The notes under the pieces are model-generated. The model saw only the letters and a program-made list of their open reading frames with translations, ran no database searches and was not told the origin of the DNA. A program made the translations under genes and the position numbers. This document shows positions 1-8,585 of a DNA stretch of 64,000 nt, piece after piece (the stretch's first letter is position 1; each line of letters starts with the position of its first letter). The stretch comes from Bordetella parapertussis (lineage in GTDB: Bacteria > Pseudomonadota > Gammaproteobacteria > Burkholderiales > Burkholderiaceae_B): contig CAMCYB010000001.1 in NCBI GenBank assembly GCA_945883615.1, positions 38,014 through 102,013 of the forward strand, written 5' to 3'.

Positions 1-489
1 CTGGCCTACAGATAACGCCACATCGGCAGCTTGAGCAATCACACGTGTTTCACCGTTATCTAGGCGCACGGAAATTTCTATACCATTGGTTTTAGTCACG
101 GCTTCTTCAACTTTTTCGCCGGCCAAAGCACCCAACAGCGCGCCACCCACAATCGCTAAGGTACGACCGGTACCGTCGCCGACAGCACTACCTGCCACAC
201 CACCTAAAGCACCACCTGCAATCAAACCTGCACCAGAACTTCTCTCTTTTTGAATCACAATAGGTCGAACGGCCTTGACCGTACCCTCGCGCACCACTTG
301 TTCAGTTTGTGCTTGACCGTAGGTATACGTACTGGCTGATGCATTGGGGTTGGCACAACCACTCATCGTTAAAGCTGTACCCGCAATCATGACAACTAAA
401 CACGTCGTGGTGAGGCCAGGCATCGCACGCACCCGTATGTTTGCTGAGACAGGGGCTGTATTTGCATTTAAAACTTTAAATTTAAACAT
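1..489 (-). CDS. Glycine-zipper (SlyB/Pcp-type) outer-membrane lipoprotein, C-terminus cut by window edge
   Basis: Translation of the minus strand stays open to base 1, giving 163 residues without a stop. A hydrophobic stretch (TTCLVVMIAGTALTMSGC) ends in a lipobox-like cysteine near residue 43, so this is probably a lipoprotein. It is followed by a Gly/Ala-rich segment (GAGLIAGGALGGVAGSAVG, then VGGALLGALAG) typical of the glycine-zipper 2TM domain of SlyB/Pcp proteins, and by the start of the conserved C-terminal part (VRLDNGETRVIAQ). The ATG at 489 is preferred over the in-frame ATG at 495 because AAGGTG lies about 7 nt before it. The family is known as envelope-stabilising outer-membrane lipoproteins; the exact role here is not established. 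Confidence 0.8.
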   Translation of the reverse strand, partial: MFKFKVLNANTAPVSANIRVRAMPGLTTTCLVVMIAGTALTMSGCANPNASASTYTYGQAQTEQVVREGTVKAVRPIVIQKERSSGAGLIAGGALGGVAGSAVGDGTGRTLAIVGGALLGALAGEKVEEAVTKTNGIEISVRLDNGETRVIAQAADVALSVGQ

Positions 490-521
490 CACCATTCACC
501 TTTTAAAGAACACGCTTCGCA

Positions 522-1457
522 TTACAAATATTGACCATAAGCCGCATGAAACAGATCATTAATTTCAATACGCTTAGGCGCATGGTTCTGCGGCCCACGC
601 GAAGCAATTTTGATTGAACCCATTAAATTACCCAGCTTGCACGCACTTTCCCAAGACCAACCTGACGTTAAACCGTAAAGTAAACCAGCGCGGTGCGCAT
701 CACCGCAGCCAGTGGGGTCGACCACATCAGTTGGGGTTACAGGTGCAATATGTATTTCACGCCCTTCAGTGAATAGCGTGGCGCCTTCAGCACCTCGCGT
801 AATCACGACTGCATCAAGATTTTGAGCGATTTGCGTCATACTTTTGCCTGTACGTTGCTCAACCACGCTCGCTTCATAATCGTTCATTGTTAGGGCACGT
901 GACAGACTAAATAAATCAACCATCTCAACACCATCAAACAAAGGCATGGCTTGACCTAAATCGAACACAAAAGGAATGCCTTGCGCATGCAAGCGATGTG
1001 CGTGAGCCATCATGCCTGCTTTAGAATCGGGCGCAACAATTGCCCATTTCGCGTCAGTGCCCGTTACATCATTATCTTTTGAAACACCCATGGCACCAGG
1101 GTGAAAAGCACTGATCTGATTATCGCTTAGGTCAGTTGTTATAAAGCATTGAGCCGTTAACTGGCCTTCAACCACTTTCACCATGCGCAAGTCAATACCC
1201 ATGGCTTCAAACCGAGCTAAATAATCACCCGCATCTTCGCCCACAGTGGCTACCGGTACCGGGTGACCACCTAACAAGTTTAAATTGTAAGCAATGTTGC
1301 CCGCACAACCCCCAAACTCTCGACGCATACTCGGCACTAAAAATGACACACTTAACGCATGAATGCGATCGGGCAAAATATGGTCTTTAAAATGCCCGTC
1401 AAAAACGGCAATGGTATCAAAGGCAATAGAACCGCAGATTAATACAGGGGGTTTCAT
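522..1457 (-). CDS. PfkB-family sugar/nucleoside (adenosine-like) kinase
   Basis: The 311-residue protein has both signatures of the ribokinase/PfkB superfamily: an N-terminal Gly-rich substrate motif (GGCAGNIAYNL, about 49-59) and the C-terminal ATP/anion-hole motif DPTGCGD (247-253), whose last Asp (D253) is the catalytic base of the family. Such enzymes phosphorylate the hydroxymethyl group of a sugar or nucleoside with ATP in the cytoplasm. The DPTGCGDAHRAG form resembles adenosine/nucleoside-kinase-like members rather than fructokinases, but substrate cannot be read from sequence. The gene lies downstream of the DUF3426 gene and upstream of the SlyB-like lipoprotein, an order I recall from Bordetella. 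About 95 bp separate it from DUF3426, so it may have its own promoter. Confidence 0.85.
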   Translation of the reverse strand: MKPPVLICGSIAFDTIAVFDGHFKDHILPDRIHALSVSFLVPSMRREFGGCAGNIAYNLNLLGGHPVPVATVGEDAGDYLARFEAMGIDLRMVKVVEGQLTAQCFITTDLSDNQISAFHPGAMGVSKDNDVTGTDAKWAIVAPDSKAGMMAHAHRLHAQGIPFVFDLGQAMPLFDGVEMVDLFSLSRALTMNDYEASVVEQRTGKSMTQIAQNLDAVVITRGAEGATLFTEGREIHIAPVTPTDVVDPTGCGDAHRAGLLYGLTSGWSWESACKLGNLMGSIKIASRGPQNHAPKRIEINDLFHAAYGQYL

Positions 1458-1552
1458 AAGTTGTGTATTCCGATCGTCGAAACGTTCAAAGTGAGTAAAA
1501 AAGAGTAAATATCATTTTTTTATTTTAATGGGCAATACATATCAAAAAGTGC

Positions 1553-2650
1553 TCAAGGGTAAAACTTATCAATCTCAAAACCACTAATGGTCAAGCCTTT
1601 GACTTGTAAGTCGACCACAAAATGAGCTTCTTGTTGTGACTTGAATGGGGTGTCAAGTAATTGCTTCGGAACATAATCAACAGGGGGCACGGCTTTGCGC
1701 ACAACCACAGTGCCCGATGCATCTGTTAATAGTACTAATAAATAAGGCCAAGCCTGCGGCTTATTAAAGCGATTTTGTAAGGTAAACCGTAATTTAAACC
1801 TACTGACATCGCTACCCTCTTGGTCGCGCGCCTCTTGCTGCAAAGTAGACGCTTGAATACTGATGCGTTCAGCATGTTTAGGGTACTGCACGTCACAACC
1901 GATCACCTGACAAGCACGCTCTAAATAGGGCCTTAAAGCGGGCGCTGTGGCCGCCAAATCGTTACGATAAAGGTAGATGGCTTGCAACGATATAGCCAAT
2001 AGAGCAAACACAGCAGCAAGCTGCCATAAAACTCGGGCAACACCTGTGGGTGTGGGGCCTGTCACCATAAAATCGGGCACCTCGCGCCCAACATCAGACG
2101 GCATGTTGCCTCGCATACGCGACTCACCCAAAATGGTTAACGTGGGTTCCAATGATGAGTTTAGGGGTGAATGAAAATTGTCACCCTCATCGTGGGTGAC
2201 ACGAAAGTCGAATGCCTCGAGAGGTTCAGATGTGTGCGTTGAATGAATGTGCGTGTCAGTCTGCCTGCTTCTAATAACCTGCGGTGCGGGTGACGGTGCG
2301 GGTGACGGTGCGGGTGACGGTGCGGCTATCGGAGGGGGCATTGGTGCGGGTGACGGTGCGGGCTGCGCAAATCTAGGGGGTACATTGAAAGAGGGCTGGC
2401 TGGAAAATGAAACCTCGGGTGATGAACGACTGGGTGGCAAAATACCAGAAGGTACGACGTTTGCAGGCGTTGAAATCGGGGCTGTAACGACCTTTTCAGT
2501 CAAAATGGGTAACGTTGAATCAAAATGGGTATAGCCATCAAAAACATTTTGACACTGCCCACAACGCACCAAGCCTTCAAAAGAACGCAACTGATCAGCG
2601 CTAACTGAAAACGCAGTTTGACACTTCGGGCAACGGGTAATCAGGCTCAT
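1553..2650 (-). CDS. DUF3426 zinc-ribbon, single-pass membrane protein
   Basis: Residues 7-33 form an MJ0042-type zinc ribbon with Cys pairs C7/C10 and C30/C33 (RCPKCQTAF and VRCGQC). A disordered Pro/Ser/Ala-rich linker with PAPS repeats follows (about residues 95-125). One transmembrane helix (about 205-228, LWQLAAVFALLAISLQAIYLY) leads into a C-terminal DUF3426 domain that ends FEIDKFYP. The layout implies a cytoplasmic zinc ribbon joined to a periplasmic domain. The gene sits directly behind prmA (18-nt gap), as in other Burkholderiales, and is probably co-transcribed with it. The biochemical function of the family is unknown to me; family assignment is firm. Confidence 0.85.
   Translation of the reverse strand: MSLITRCPKCQTAFSVSADQLRSFEGLVRCGQCQNVFDGYTHFDSTLPILTEKVVTAPISTPANVVPSGILPPSRSSPEVSFSSQPSFNVPPRFAQPAPSPAPMPPPIAAPSPAPSPAPSPAPQVIRSRQTDTHIHSTHTSEPLEAFDFRVTHDEGDNFHSPLNSSLEPTLTILGESRMRGNMPSDVGREVPDFMVTGPTPTGVARVLWQLAAVFALLAISLQAIYLYRNDLAATAPALRPYLERACQVIGCDVQYPKHAERISIQASTLQQEARDQEGSDVSRFKLRFTLQNRFNKPQAWPYLLVLLTDASGTVVVRKAVPPVDYVPKQLLDTPFKSQQEAHFVVDLQVKGLTISGFEIDKFYP
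2283..2366. repeat. 12-bp coding tandem repeat (PAPS repeat in the DUF3426 protein)
   Basis: Seven 12-bp units based on ggtgcgggtgac run without a break. Units 1-3 and 6 are identical, units 4, 5 and 7 have diverged. The period is a multiple of three, so on the minus strand the repeat encodes (Pro-Ala-Pro-Ser)n in the linker between zinc ribbon and membrane helix. Slippage would change linker length by four residues without breaking the frame. Confidence 0.9.
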
Positions 2651-2668
2651 TTTTAAATGATACTCGGG

Positions 2669-3574
2669 TTAAGCGTTGCGTTGACCAGCCAAACACACCC
2701 AACCTTCACGCTCAGCCCAAACTGTCAAGTTTAACCAAGGCGTATAAGCCGCTGCGACCTCTTCGGCTTGTCGCGCCAAGACCCCTGACAGCACAAGATA
2801 ACCGTTCGGTTTGACCCGCGTCGAAAGCATGGGCGCCAAAACTTTTAAGGGATTAGATAAGATGTTTGCAACCACCACATCATATTGCCCACCCAACAAT
2901 TGATCGGGTAACGTGGCATGCACCTCGGTCTGATTAGCTTGGGCATTTTGCGCAGTCGACAAAACAGCCTGCTCGTCAATATCAACGGCATCAACGTGTG
3001 CCGCACCCAACATTTTTGCCGCAATCGCCAAAATGCCTGAGCCGCAACCGTAATCAAGCACGCGTGCGCCCTGCGGTAGAGTGTCGGCCAACCAAGCCAG
3101 ACAGACATGCGTGGTGGGGTGGCTGCCCGTACCAAAGGCCAGGCCGGGATCAAGCTCAATCACAATTGAGCCCTGAGGTCGATCAAGGGGTGCTTCACCC
3201 GCATGCCAACTGGGCAAAATCAGTACCCGTTCGCCCACCGAAATGGGGCCAAACTGCGATTGCGTTAATCGTACCCAATCTTGATCGGGTACGTCTCGCA
3301 AAAACCAATCGGGGGAAATCTGAATGTTGAGCTCAGTTTCAGCGTAAGCCAACAGCTGTTGCGGGTCGTCACCGTCTGCAAGGAGAGCCACAACTTGATT
3401 ATGTAACCACCCGCCTGGCGCCTGTTCACCGCCTGGCTCACCAAATATAGGTCTTTCATCTTCGGTATCAAGGTCAGCGTCTTGCACCGAGGTTGATAAC
3501 GCACCCGCCTCAATTAAGGCATCAGACAGCGAGTCAACCCACTCACCCGGGCACGACAACACAAGTTCACGCAC
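2669..3574 (-). CDS. prmA: Ribosomal protein L11 methyltransferase PrmA
   Basis: At 301 residues it is close to E. coli PrmA (293). It has the conserved block GLAFGTGSHPTT before the Rossmann fold, SAM-binding motif I (VLDYGCGSGILAIAA), an acidic motif II (VDAVDIDEQAV) and the post-motif VVANILSNPLKVLAP. PrmA trimethylates lysines and the N-terminus of ribosomal protein L11 using S-adenosylmethionine. The start is GTG at 3574, supported by GGAG five nt upstream. It follows accC by about 33 nt and precedes the DUF3426 gene, giving accB-accC-prmA-DUF3426 as a likely operon. Confidence 0.95.
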   Translation of the reverse strand: MRELVLSCPGEWVDSLSDALIEAGALSTSVQDADLDTEDERPIFGEPGGEQAPGGWLHNQVVALLADGDDPQQLLAYAETELNIQISPDWFLRDVPDQDWVRLTQSQFGPISVGERVLILPSWHAGEAPLDRPQGSIVIELDPGLAFGTGSHPTTHVCLAWLADTLPQGARVLDYGCGSGILAIAAKMLGAAHVDAVDIDEQAVLSTAQNAQANQTEVHATLPDQLLGGQYDVVVANILSNPLKVLAPMLSTRVKPNGYLVLSGVLARQAEEVAAAYTPWLNLTVWAEREGWVCLAGQRNA

Positions 3575-3607
3575 AATTACTCCGTAAGCAGGTTTGGTCT
3601 GCCAAAC

Positions 3608-4954
3608 TTAAGGCCTTCCGGCTAATTTTTGTTCAAGATAATGAATACTGGTGCCACCTTCAGAAAAGTGGGAATCAACCATCAGTTCACGGTGAAGTGC
3701 AATATTGGTTTGAATACCTTCAACCACCATTTCAGACAAAGCAATTCGCATACGCGCTAAGGCTTGCTCGCGCGTATCACCATAAGTAATGAGCTTGGCA
3801 ATCATTGAATCGTAATTGGGTGGTACAAAATAGCCATTAAAAGCATGCGAATCGATACGCACGCCAGGGCCACCGGGCGTATGCCAGTTTGTGATGCGAC
3901 CTGGGCTTGGGGTAAATTTGAAAGGGTCTTCAGCGTTAATGCGGCACTCAATCGCATGGCCTCTAAAGGTAATATCTCGCTGTCTAAGGGTAAATTTTTC
4001 ACCTGCAGCAATACGAATTTGCCATTGAACCAAATCAAGCCCAGTAATGAGCTCAGTGACCGTGTGCTCAACCTGAATACGCGTATTCATTTCAATAAAA
4101 TAAAACTCGCCGTTTTCGTAAAGAAACTCAAACGTACCGGCACCACGGTAACTAATTTTGCGGCACGCTTCAGCACAGCGTTCGCCAATACGCTCGATCG
4201 CTTTGCGAGGAATACCGGTCGCGGGGGCTTCTTCAATCACTTTTTGGTGGCGACGCTGCATTGAGCAGTCGCGCTCACCCAGCCAAACAGCATTTCGATC
4301 ACCGTCTGCCATGACTTGAATTTCAATATGTCGCGGGTTTTCTAAGAATTTTTCAAGATAGACTTCAGGGTTATTAAATGCGGCACCTGCCTCAGCTTTG
4401 GTCATGACAACCGCGTTAAGTAGAGCCGCCTCGGTATGCACCACGCGCATACCACGACCACCCCCACCCCCTGCTGCTTTAATAATGACCGGGTAACCGA
4501 CCTCGCGGGCAATCTTTAACACTTCTTCAGAGTTATCTGGCAAAGCGCCGGGTGAACCGGGCACGACCGGCACGCCGGCTTCGATCATGGCTTGTTTTGC
4601 ACTGACTTTATCGCCCATTAAGCGAATGGATGCGGGTCGAGGCCCAACAAAAACGAAACCGCTTTTTTCAACGCGCTCTGCAAAGTCTGCATTTTCAGAA
4701 AGAAAGCCATAACCTGGGTGAATGGCCTCAGCATCAGTCACTTCGGCCGCTGAAATAATAGCGGGCATGTTTAGGTAGCTATCTTTTGATGGGGCCGGGC
4801 CAATACAAACTGATTCATCAGCCAAACGCACATACTTGGCGTCGCGATCGGCCTCTGAATGCACCACAACCGTCTTTACACCCAATTCGCGGCAAGCGCG
4901 TTGAATGCGCAACGCAATTTCACCACGATTAGCAATAAGCAGTTTTTCAAACAT
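3608..4954 (-). CDS. accC: Acetyl-CoA carboxylase biotin carboxylase subunit AccC
   Basis: The 448-residue protein matches the family length. Visible are the N-terminal [16 protein letters not shown], the ATP-grasp glycine loop ([13 protein letters not shown]), the metal/bicarbonate site [16 protein letters not shown] and the C-terminal biotin carboxylase domain. The enzyme carboxylates the biotin carried by AccB using ATP and bicarbonate, the first half-reaction of malonyl-CoA synthesis. The longest ORF begins at a TTG at 4966, but the family start MFEK corresponds to the ATG at 4954, which lies 4 nt after the accB stop codon. The gene is certainly co-transcribed with accB. Confidence 0.97.
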   Translation of the reverse strand: MFEKLLIANRGEIALRIQRACRELGVKTVVVHSEADRDAKYVRLADESVCIGPAPSKDSYLNMPAIISAAEVTDAEAIHPGYGFLSENADFAERVEKSGFVFVGPRPASIRLMGDKVSAKQAMIEAGVPVVPGSPGALPDNSEEVLKIAREVGYPVIIKAAGGGGGRGMRVVHTEAALLNAVVMTKAEAGAAFNNPEVYLEKFLENPRHIEIQVMADGDRNAVWLGERDCSMQRRHQKVIEEAPATGIPRKAIERIGERCAEACRKISYRGAGTFEFLYENGEFYFIEMNTRIQVEHTVTELITGLDLVQWQIRIAAGEKFTLRQRDITFRGHAIECRINAEDPFKFTPSPGRITNWHTPGGPGVRIDSHAFNGYFVPPNYDSMIAKLITYGDTREQALARMRIALSEMVVEGIQTNIALHRELMVDSHFSEGGTSIHYLEQKLAGRP

Positions 4955-4958
4955 GTTT

Positions 4959-5411
4959 TTAACCAATTAAAAATAAAGGTTGACCGTACTCAACAGGCTC
5001 GCCGTTTTCAACCAAAATGGCTTTAATGATGCCCGATTTGTCAGCCTCTATTTCATTGAGCAGCTTCATTGCCTCAATGATGCAAATGGCCTGGCCTTCT
5101 TTTACGGTTTGCCCAATTTCAACAAAAGCGGCGGCGCCTGGGCTTGACGCACGGTAAAACGAACCAACCATAGGCGACTTGACCGTGTGGCCCTCTGGTG
5201 CGCTTGCGGCGGCAGGCACCTCAGATATGCCCGCTGCGACAGAGGGTGCAAAGGCTTGTGGCGCATAGGCTTGATGCACAGAATGAACGGGGGCCATCGA
5301 TTGAGAAAACTTGACAATACGCACCTTGTCTTGGGCTTCAGTTATTTCAAGCTCAGCGATGCCAGACTCAGAGACCAAATCAATCAATGTTTTAAGTTTT
5401 CGTAAGTCCAT
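4959..5411 (-). CDS. accB: Biotin carboxyl carrier protein of acetyl-CoA carboxylase, AccB
   Basis: The 150-residue protein has the expected layout: an N-terminal segment ([17 protein letters not shown]), an Ala/Pro-rich flexible linker (about 42-75) and a C-terminal biotinyl domain with the EAMKL motif. K116 is the biotinylated lysine. It shuttles carboxybiotin from AccC to the carboxyltransferase (accA/accD are not in this window). It lies 4 nt upstream of accC and 48 nt downstream of aroQ. The preceding region has only a weak ribosome site (GGA). Confidence 0.97.
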   Translation of the reverse strand: MDLRKLKTLIDLVSESGIAELEITEAQDKVRIVKFSQSMAPVHSVHQAYAPQAFAPSVAAGISEVPAAASAPEGHTVKSPMVGSFYRASSPGAAAFVEIGQTVKEGQAICIIEAMKLLNEIEADKSGIIKAILVENGEPVEYGQPLFLIG

Positions 5412-5459
5412 TTAAATTAATCCAGAAAGGTACATAAAAGTTGAAAAAGCTCGGTTTAG

Positions 5460-5903
5460 TTAGCTTTGTGATTGTTTTGCTGCAAAATCAAGGGCGCAAC
5501 GATAACCTGCCGGGCCTAAACCTGCGACAACGCCCACGGCCAGATCTGACAAATAAGAATGATGACGAAATGCTTCGCGTCGATAGACGTTAGAAAGGTG
5601 AACTTCTATGAAAGGTATGCTAACGGCAGCGAACGCGTCGCGAATAGCCACGCTTGTGTGGGTATAAGCGCCCGCATTAATCAAAATGAATGTGGTGCCG
5701 TCTTGTGCGGCTTGTTGAATGCGCGTGACGAGCTCGCCCTCATGATTGCTTTGAAATGTTTGTAAACCACACTTGAGTTGGGCGGCCTGCTCAACCAGCT
5801 CAGCGTTAATATCTGCAAGGGTATGGTGACCGTATATAGCCGGCTCTCTCGAACCAAGAAGGTTAAGGTTGGGGCCGTGCAAAACCAGTATCTGATGTGC
5901 CAT
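5460..5903 (-). CDS. aroQ: Type II 3-dehydroquinate dehydratase AroQ
   Basis: The 147-residue protein is a standard type II dehydroquinase, converting 3-dehydroquinate to 3-dehydroshikimate in the shikimate pathway. It carries the N-terminal [17 protein letters not shown] with catalytic Tyr24, the flexible-loop Arg region, NHEGELV, the [15 protein letters not shown] substrate loop, and [16 protein letters not shown] containing His102. The gene stands between tlpA and accB on the same strand; aroQ-accB-accC is a recurrent proteobacterial order. A second shikimate gene, aroE, is about 6 kb away on the other strand. Confidence 0.96.
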   Translation of the reverse strand: MAHQILVLHGPNLNLLGSREPAIYGHHTLADINAELVEQAAQLKCGLQTFQSNHEGELVTRIQQAAQDGTTFILINAGAYTHTSVAIRDAFAAVSIPFIEVHLSNVYRREAFRHHSYLSDLAVGVVAGLGPAGYRCALDFAAKQSQS

Positions 5904-5942
5904 ATTCGATAGTTTAGTTGCTAACTTCGTTTAATTGTACAT

Positions 5943-6515
5943 TTACCGACGCGAACCTGCTAAAAGTTGCACAAGTTGCTGCCTTAGGGTCTCGGCCTTA
6001 ACCTGACCTAAAATTTGGCTCTCAACGCGACCATTAGGGTTTATGAGCACGGTATAAGGCAACCCACCTGTGGCATTACCCATCACGCGCACCAGATCTA
6101 TACCACTGTGACCTGCCACCAAAATCGGGTAACTCACAGGTATCTTCTGTAAAAACTTTTTAACGTTGGCATCCGTATCGATGGCTATTCCAACAAACTG
6201 CACGTTGTTAAACGATTTTGACAGCGCTTCAAGATCTGGCATTTCAGCCACACAAGGTGGGCACCAGGTTGCCCAGAAATTGATCAACAACGGTTCACCC
6301 CTGAACGCGTCAAGAGGTGTGTCACGCCCTTGCACATCGGGCAATCGCGCGGCAAAAAGGGCTTCTAAATCGGGGGGGGTCGGCACAAAGGCAGCTTGAG
6401 TTGCCGCCCGGTTTGCTTGCGGTGCCCGCAATGATGATTCACGCCAGGCAATCACGCCCACAGCACCCATCGCAACCAAACCCGCACCACCCAGTAATAA
6501 TGTTCGTCTTTTCAT
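5943..6515 (-). CDS. TlpA/ResA-like thiol:disulfide oxidoreductase
   Basis: The mature part is a thioredoxin-fold domain with the redox motif WCPPC (Cys85 and Cys88 counted from the ATG at 6515) inside LLINFWATWCPPCVAEMP, and the cis-Pro segment GGLPYTVLI. The N-terminus MKRRTLLLGGAGLVAMGAVG has paired arginines before a hydrophobic core, so export may be by Tat or Sec, possibly as a membrane anchor. The longest reading frame starts at a TTG at 6554; the ATG at 6515 is preferred because it begins the signal peptide. Such proteins reduce periplasmic disulfides, for example during cytochrome c maturation, but no partner is nearby. It is divergent from mpl. Confidence 0.85.
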   Translation of the reverse strand: MKRRTLLLGGAGLVAMGAVGVIAWRESSLRAPQANRAATQAAFVPTPPDLEALFAARLPDVQGRDTPLDAFRGEPLLINFWATWCPPCVAEMPDLEALSKSFNNVQFVGIAIDTDANVKKFLQKIPVSYPILVAGHSGIDLVRVMGNATGGLPYTVLINPNGRVESQILGQVKAETLRQQLVQLLAGSRR

Positions 6516-6592
6516 AGCTGAATCATAGCGCGATGTTGATTGATTTATAAACAAACTACCCTGCCCTTACAATATCGTCAGGAGAAAAACTC

Positions 6593-7966
6593 ATGCATCT
6601 GCACATACTCGGTATTTGCGGCACATTTATGGGGGGGTTGGCGCTGATTGCTCGCGCTGCTGGGCATCGCGTCACAGGTTGCGATGCCGGCGTATACCCC
6701 CCCATGAGCACGCAGCTCACAGAACAAGGTATTGAATTAATTGAGGGCTTTGGTGCTGAACAACTCAGTCTTAAACCCGATTTGTTCATTATTGGTAACG
6801 TTGTCAGTCGGGGCAACCCCCTGATGGAAGCCATCCTTAACGCGGGTGCCCCCTATACCTCGGGGCCGCAGTGGCTGGGGCAACACGTGCTACCGGGTCA
6901 GCACGTTTTAGCTGTGGCTGGCACCCATGGTAAAACCACCACCAGTTCAATGCTGACGTGGGTACTTAGGCAAAATGGTTTACACCCCAATTTTTTGATC
7001 GGTGGGGTTGCCCACGATTTAAAGGTATCGGCATTGTTTGAGGCGGCACAACACTACTTTGTCATCGAAGCTGATGAATACGACACTGCTTTTTTTGATA
7101 AACGCTCTAAATTCGTACATTACCGCCCACGCACAGCTGTCTTGAACAATCTTGAGTATGATCACGCTGATATTTTTCCTGATTTAGGGGCGATCGAAAC
7201 TCAGTTTCATCATCTCGTTCGCACGGTGCCGGCTCATGGCGTCGTGATCATGCCCGATCAATCGGCTGCGTTAGAGCGCGTTATTGCCCGGGGTTGCTGG
7301 ACACCGGTTGAAAGAACAGGGCAAGTTCAAGGCTGGCACGCCCGCACCCAAGCCGACTCGCCTCAAGCGCCAGACATCTATTTAGGCGATCAGCATGTGG
7401 GCAGCCTGACTTGGGGCCTAACCGGTCAGCATAATATCGACAATGCATTGGTCACCTTAGCTGCCGCCCAGCACATCAACATCGAACCTAAGGCTGCTCT
7501 GGCGGCACTCAATACGTTTCAAGGCGTTAAACGTCGCATGGAATGTCGCGGTCAAATCAAGGGTGTCACAGTTTATGATGACTTCGCCCACCACCCCACG
7601 GCCATTGCCACGACCGTTGCAGGTTTGCGTCAGCAGGTGGGTTCAGCCCGCATCTTAGCCGTACTTGAACCACGCTCAAACACCATGAAGCTTGGCACCA
7701 TGGCAGCCCTGTTACCACAAGCTCTCAAACAGGCTGATTTAGTCTTTTGTTTTGGTGAAACCTCAGGTAAAAATGCGCTGGGTTGGCAAGCGGCTGACGT
7801 GCTGGCACCGTTAGGTCATCGCGCAAGCGTTTGGCACGACATACCCACCTTAGTCGGCGCCTTGGCACAACAGGTGCAGCCGGGTGACCATGTCTTAATC
7901 ATGAGTAATGGTTCCTTTGGTGGCATACATGACAAACTTCTTAAAGTGCTGGCAGACCCATCATGA
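6593..7966 (+). CDS. mpl: UDP-N-acetylmuramate:L-Ala-gamma-D-Glu-meso-DAP ligase Mpl
   Basis: The 457-residue protein is a Mur-ligase family member. The N-terminal HILGICGTFMGGLALIARAAGH is typical of Mpl rather than MurC. The ATP-binding GTHGKTTT (110-117), EADEYDTAFFDKRSKF and the C-terminal DDFAHHPTAI are all present. Mpl rejoins the recycled tripeptide to UDP-MurNAc, so it works with an AmpG-type importer; an ampG-like gene is found at 57.9-59.1 kb. The start ATG has a strong ribosome site (AGGAGA, 8 nt upstream). It is the first gene of a plus-strand run that continues to apaH. Confidence 0.95.
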   Translation: MHLHILGICGTFMGGLALIARAAGHRVTGCDAGVYPPMSTQLTEQGIELIEGFGAEQLSLKPDLFIIGNVVSRGNPLMEAILNAGAPYTSGPQWLGQHVLPGQHVLAVAGTHGKTTTSSMLTWVLRQNGLHPNFLIGGVAHDLKVSALFEAAQHYFVIEADEYDTAFFDKRSKFVHYRPRTAVLNNLEYDHADIFPDLGAIETQFHHLVRTVPAHGVVIMPDQSAALERVIARGCWTPVERTGQVQGWHARTQADSPQAPDIYLGDQHVGSLTWGLTGQHNIDNALVTLAAAQHINIEPKAALAALNTFQGVKRRMECRGQIKGVTVYDDFAHHPTAIATTVAGLRQQVGSARILAVLEPRSNTMKLGTMAALLPQALKQADLVFCFGETSGKNALGWQAADVLAPLGHRASVWHDIPTLVGALAQQVQPGDHVLIMSNGSFGGIHDKLLKVLADPS

Positions 7967-8580
7967 TGATGCTTTACTTACACGGCTTTCGTTCGTCACC
8001 CGAATCATCAAAAGCACAAATGCTGGCGCAAATAATGCAAGCGCGTGGGCAGCTTGACCGTTGGTCTTGCCCCACCTTACCTGCCAGCCCAGCTGAGGCT
8101 TTGGCACTGTGTAAAAAATTAGCACAAGACCTCATGACGAAACATCACGCAGACGCTTCAGAGCTAACCGTTGTCGGTTCATCTCTTGGCGGCTTTTATG
8201 CCGTGACGTTGGCTGAGCAACTGGGCTGTCGTGCTGTTGCCTTAAACCCTGCGGTGTACGCACCGCGAGATTTAGCCAGCCAAGTTGGCGAGCACACGCA
8301 GTACCACACGAATGAGCCCTTTATTTTTTTACCCGAACATGTTGATGAGCTCAGCGCGATGGCTGCCAAGCAGATCACCCGCCCTGAACGCTATCTTTTA
8401 ATCGCCGCAACCGGCGACGAAGTGCTCGACTGGCAAGAAATGCATACCTATTTTGAAGGTGCGCAACAAATCATCATTGATGGCGATAACCATGGCCTAG
8501 CCAGCTTTGAAGACCACATCAATACCGTTCTTCAGTTCGCCGGCTTTGACCTTAACCACCCGAATATTCCCAAGAGCTAA
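7963..8580 (+). CDS. YqiA/YcfP-type alpha/beta-hydrolase esterase
   Basis: The 205-residue protein has an alpha/beta-hydrolase fold reduced to the core, as in YqiA. LYLHGFRSSPESSKA gives the oxyanion region, the nucleophile elbow GSSLGG places the catalytic serine at Ser74, and a late NHGLASFEDH supplies the histidine; an Asp in ATGDEVLDW is the likely third member. E. coli YqiA hydrolyses short acyl-CoA and nitrophenyl esters in vitro; the natural substrate is unknown. Translation is coupled to mpl by a 4-nt ATGA overlap. The mpl-esterase-RNB order is familiar from Bordetella. Confidence 0.88.
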   Translation: MMMLYLHGFRSSPESSKAQMLAQIMQARGQLDRWSCPTLPASPAEALALCKKLAQDLMTKHHADASELTVVGSSLGGFYAVTLAEQLGCRAVALNPAVYAPRDLASQVGEHTQYHTNEPFIFLPEHVDELSAMAAKQITRPERYLLIAATGDEVLDWQEMHTYFEGAQQIIIDGDNHGLASFEDHINTVLQFAGFDLNHPNIPKS

Positions 8581-8585
8581 ACCCC

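Noticed and set aside
2247-2534. Glycine-rich ORF on the plus strand (GDGAGDGAG)
   Set aside because: It is the antisense reading of the PAPS repeat of the DUF3426 gene.
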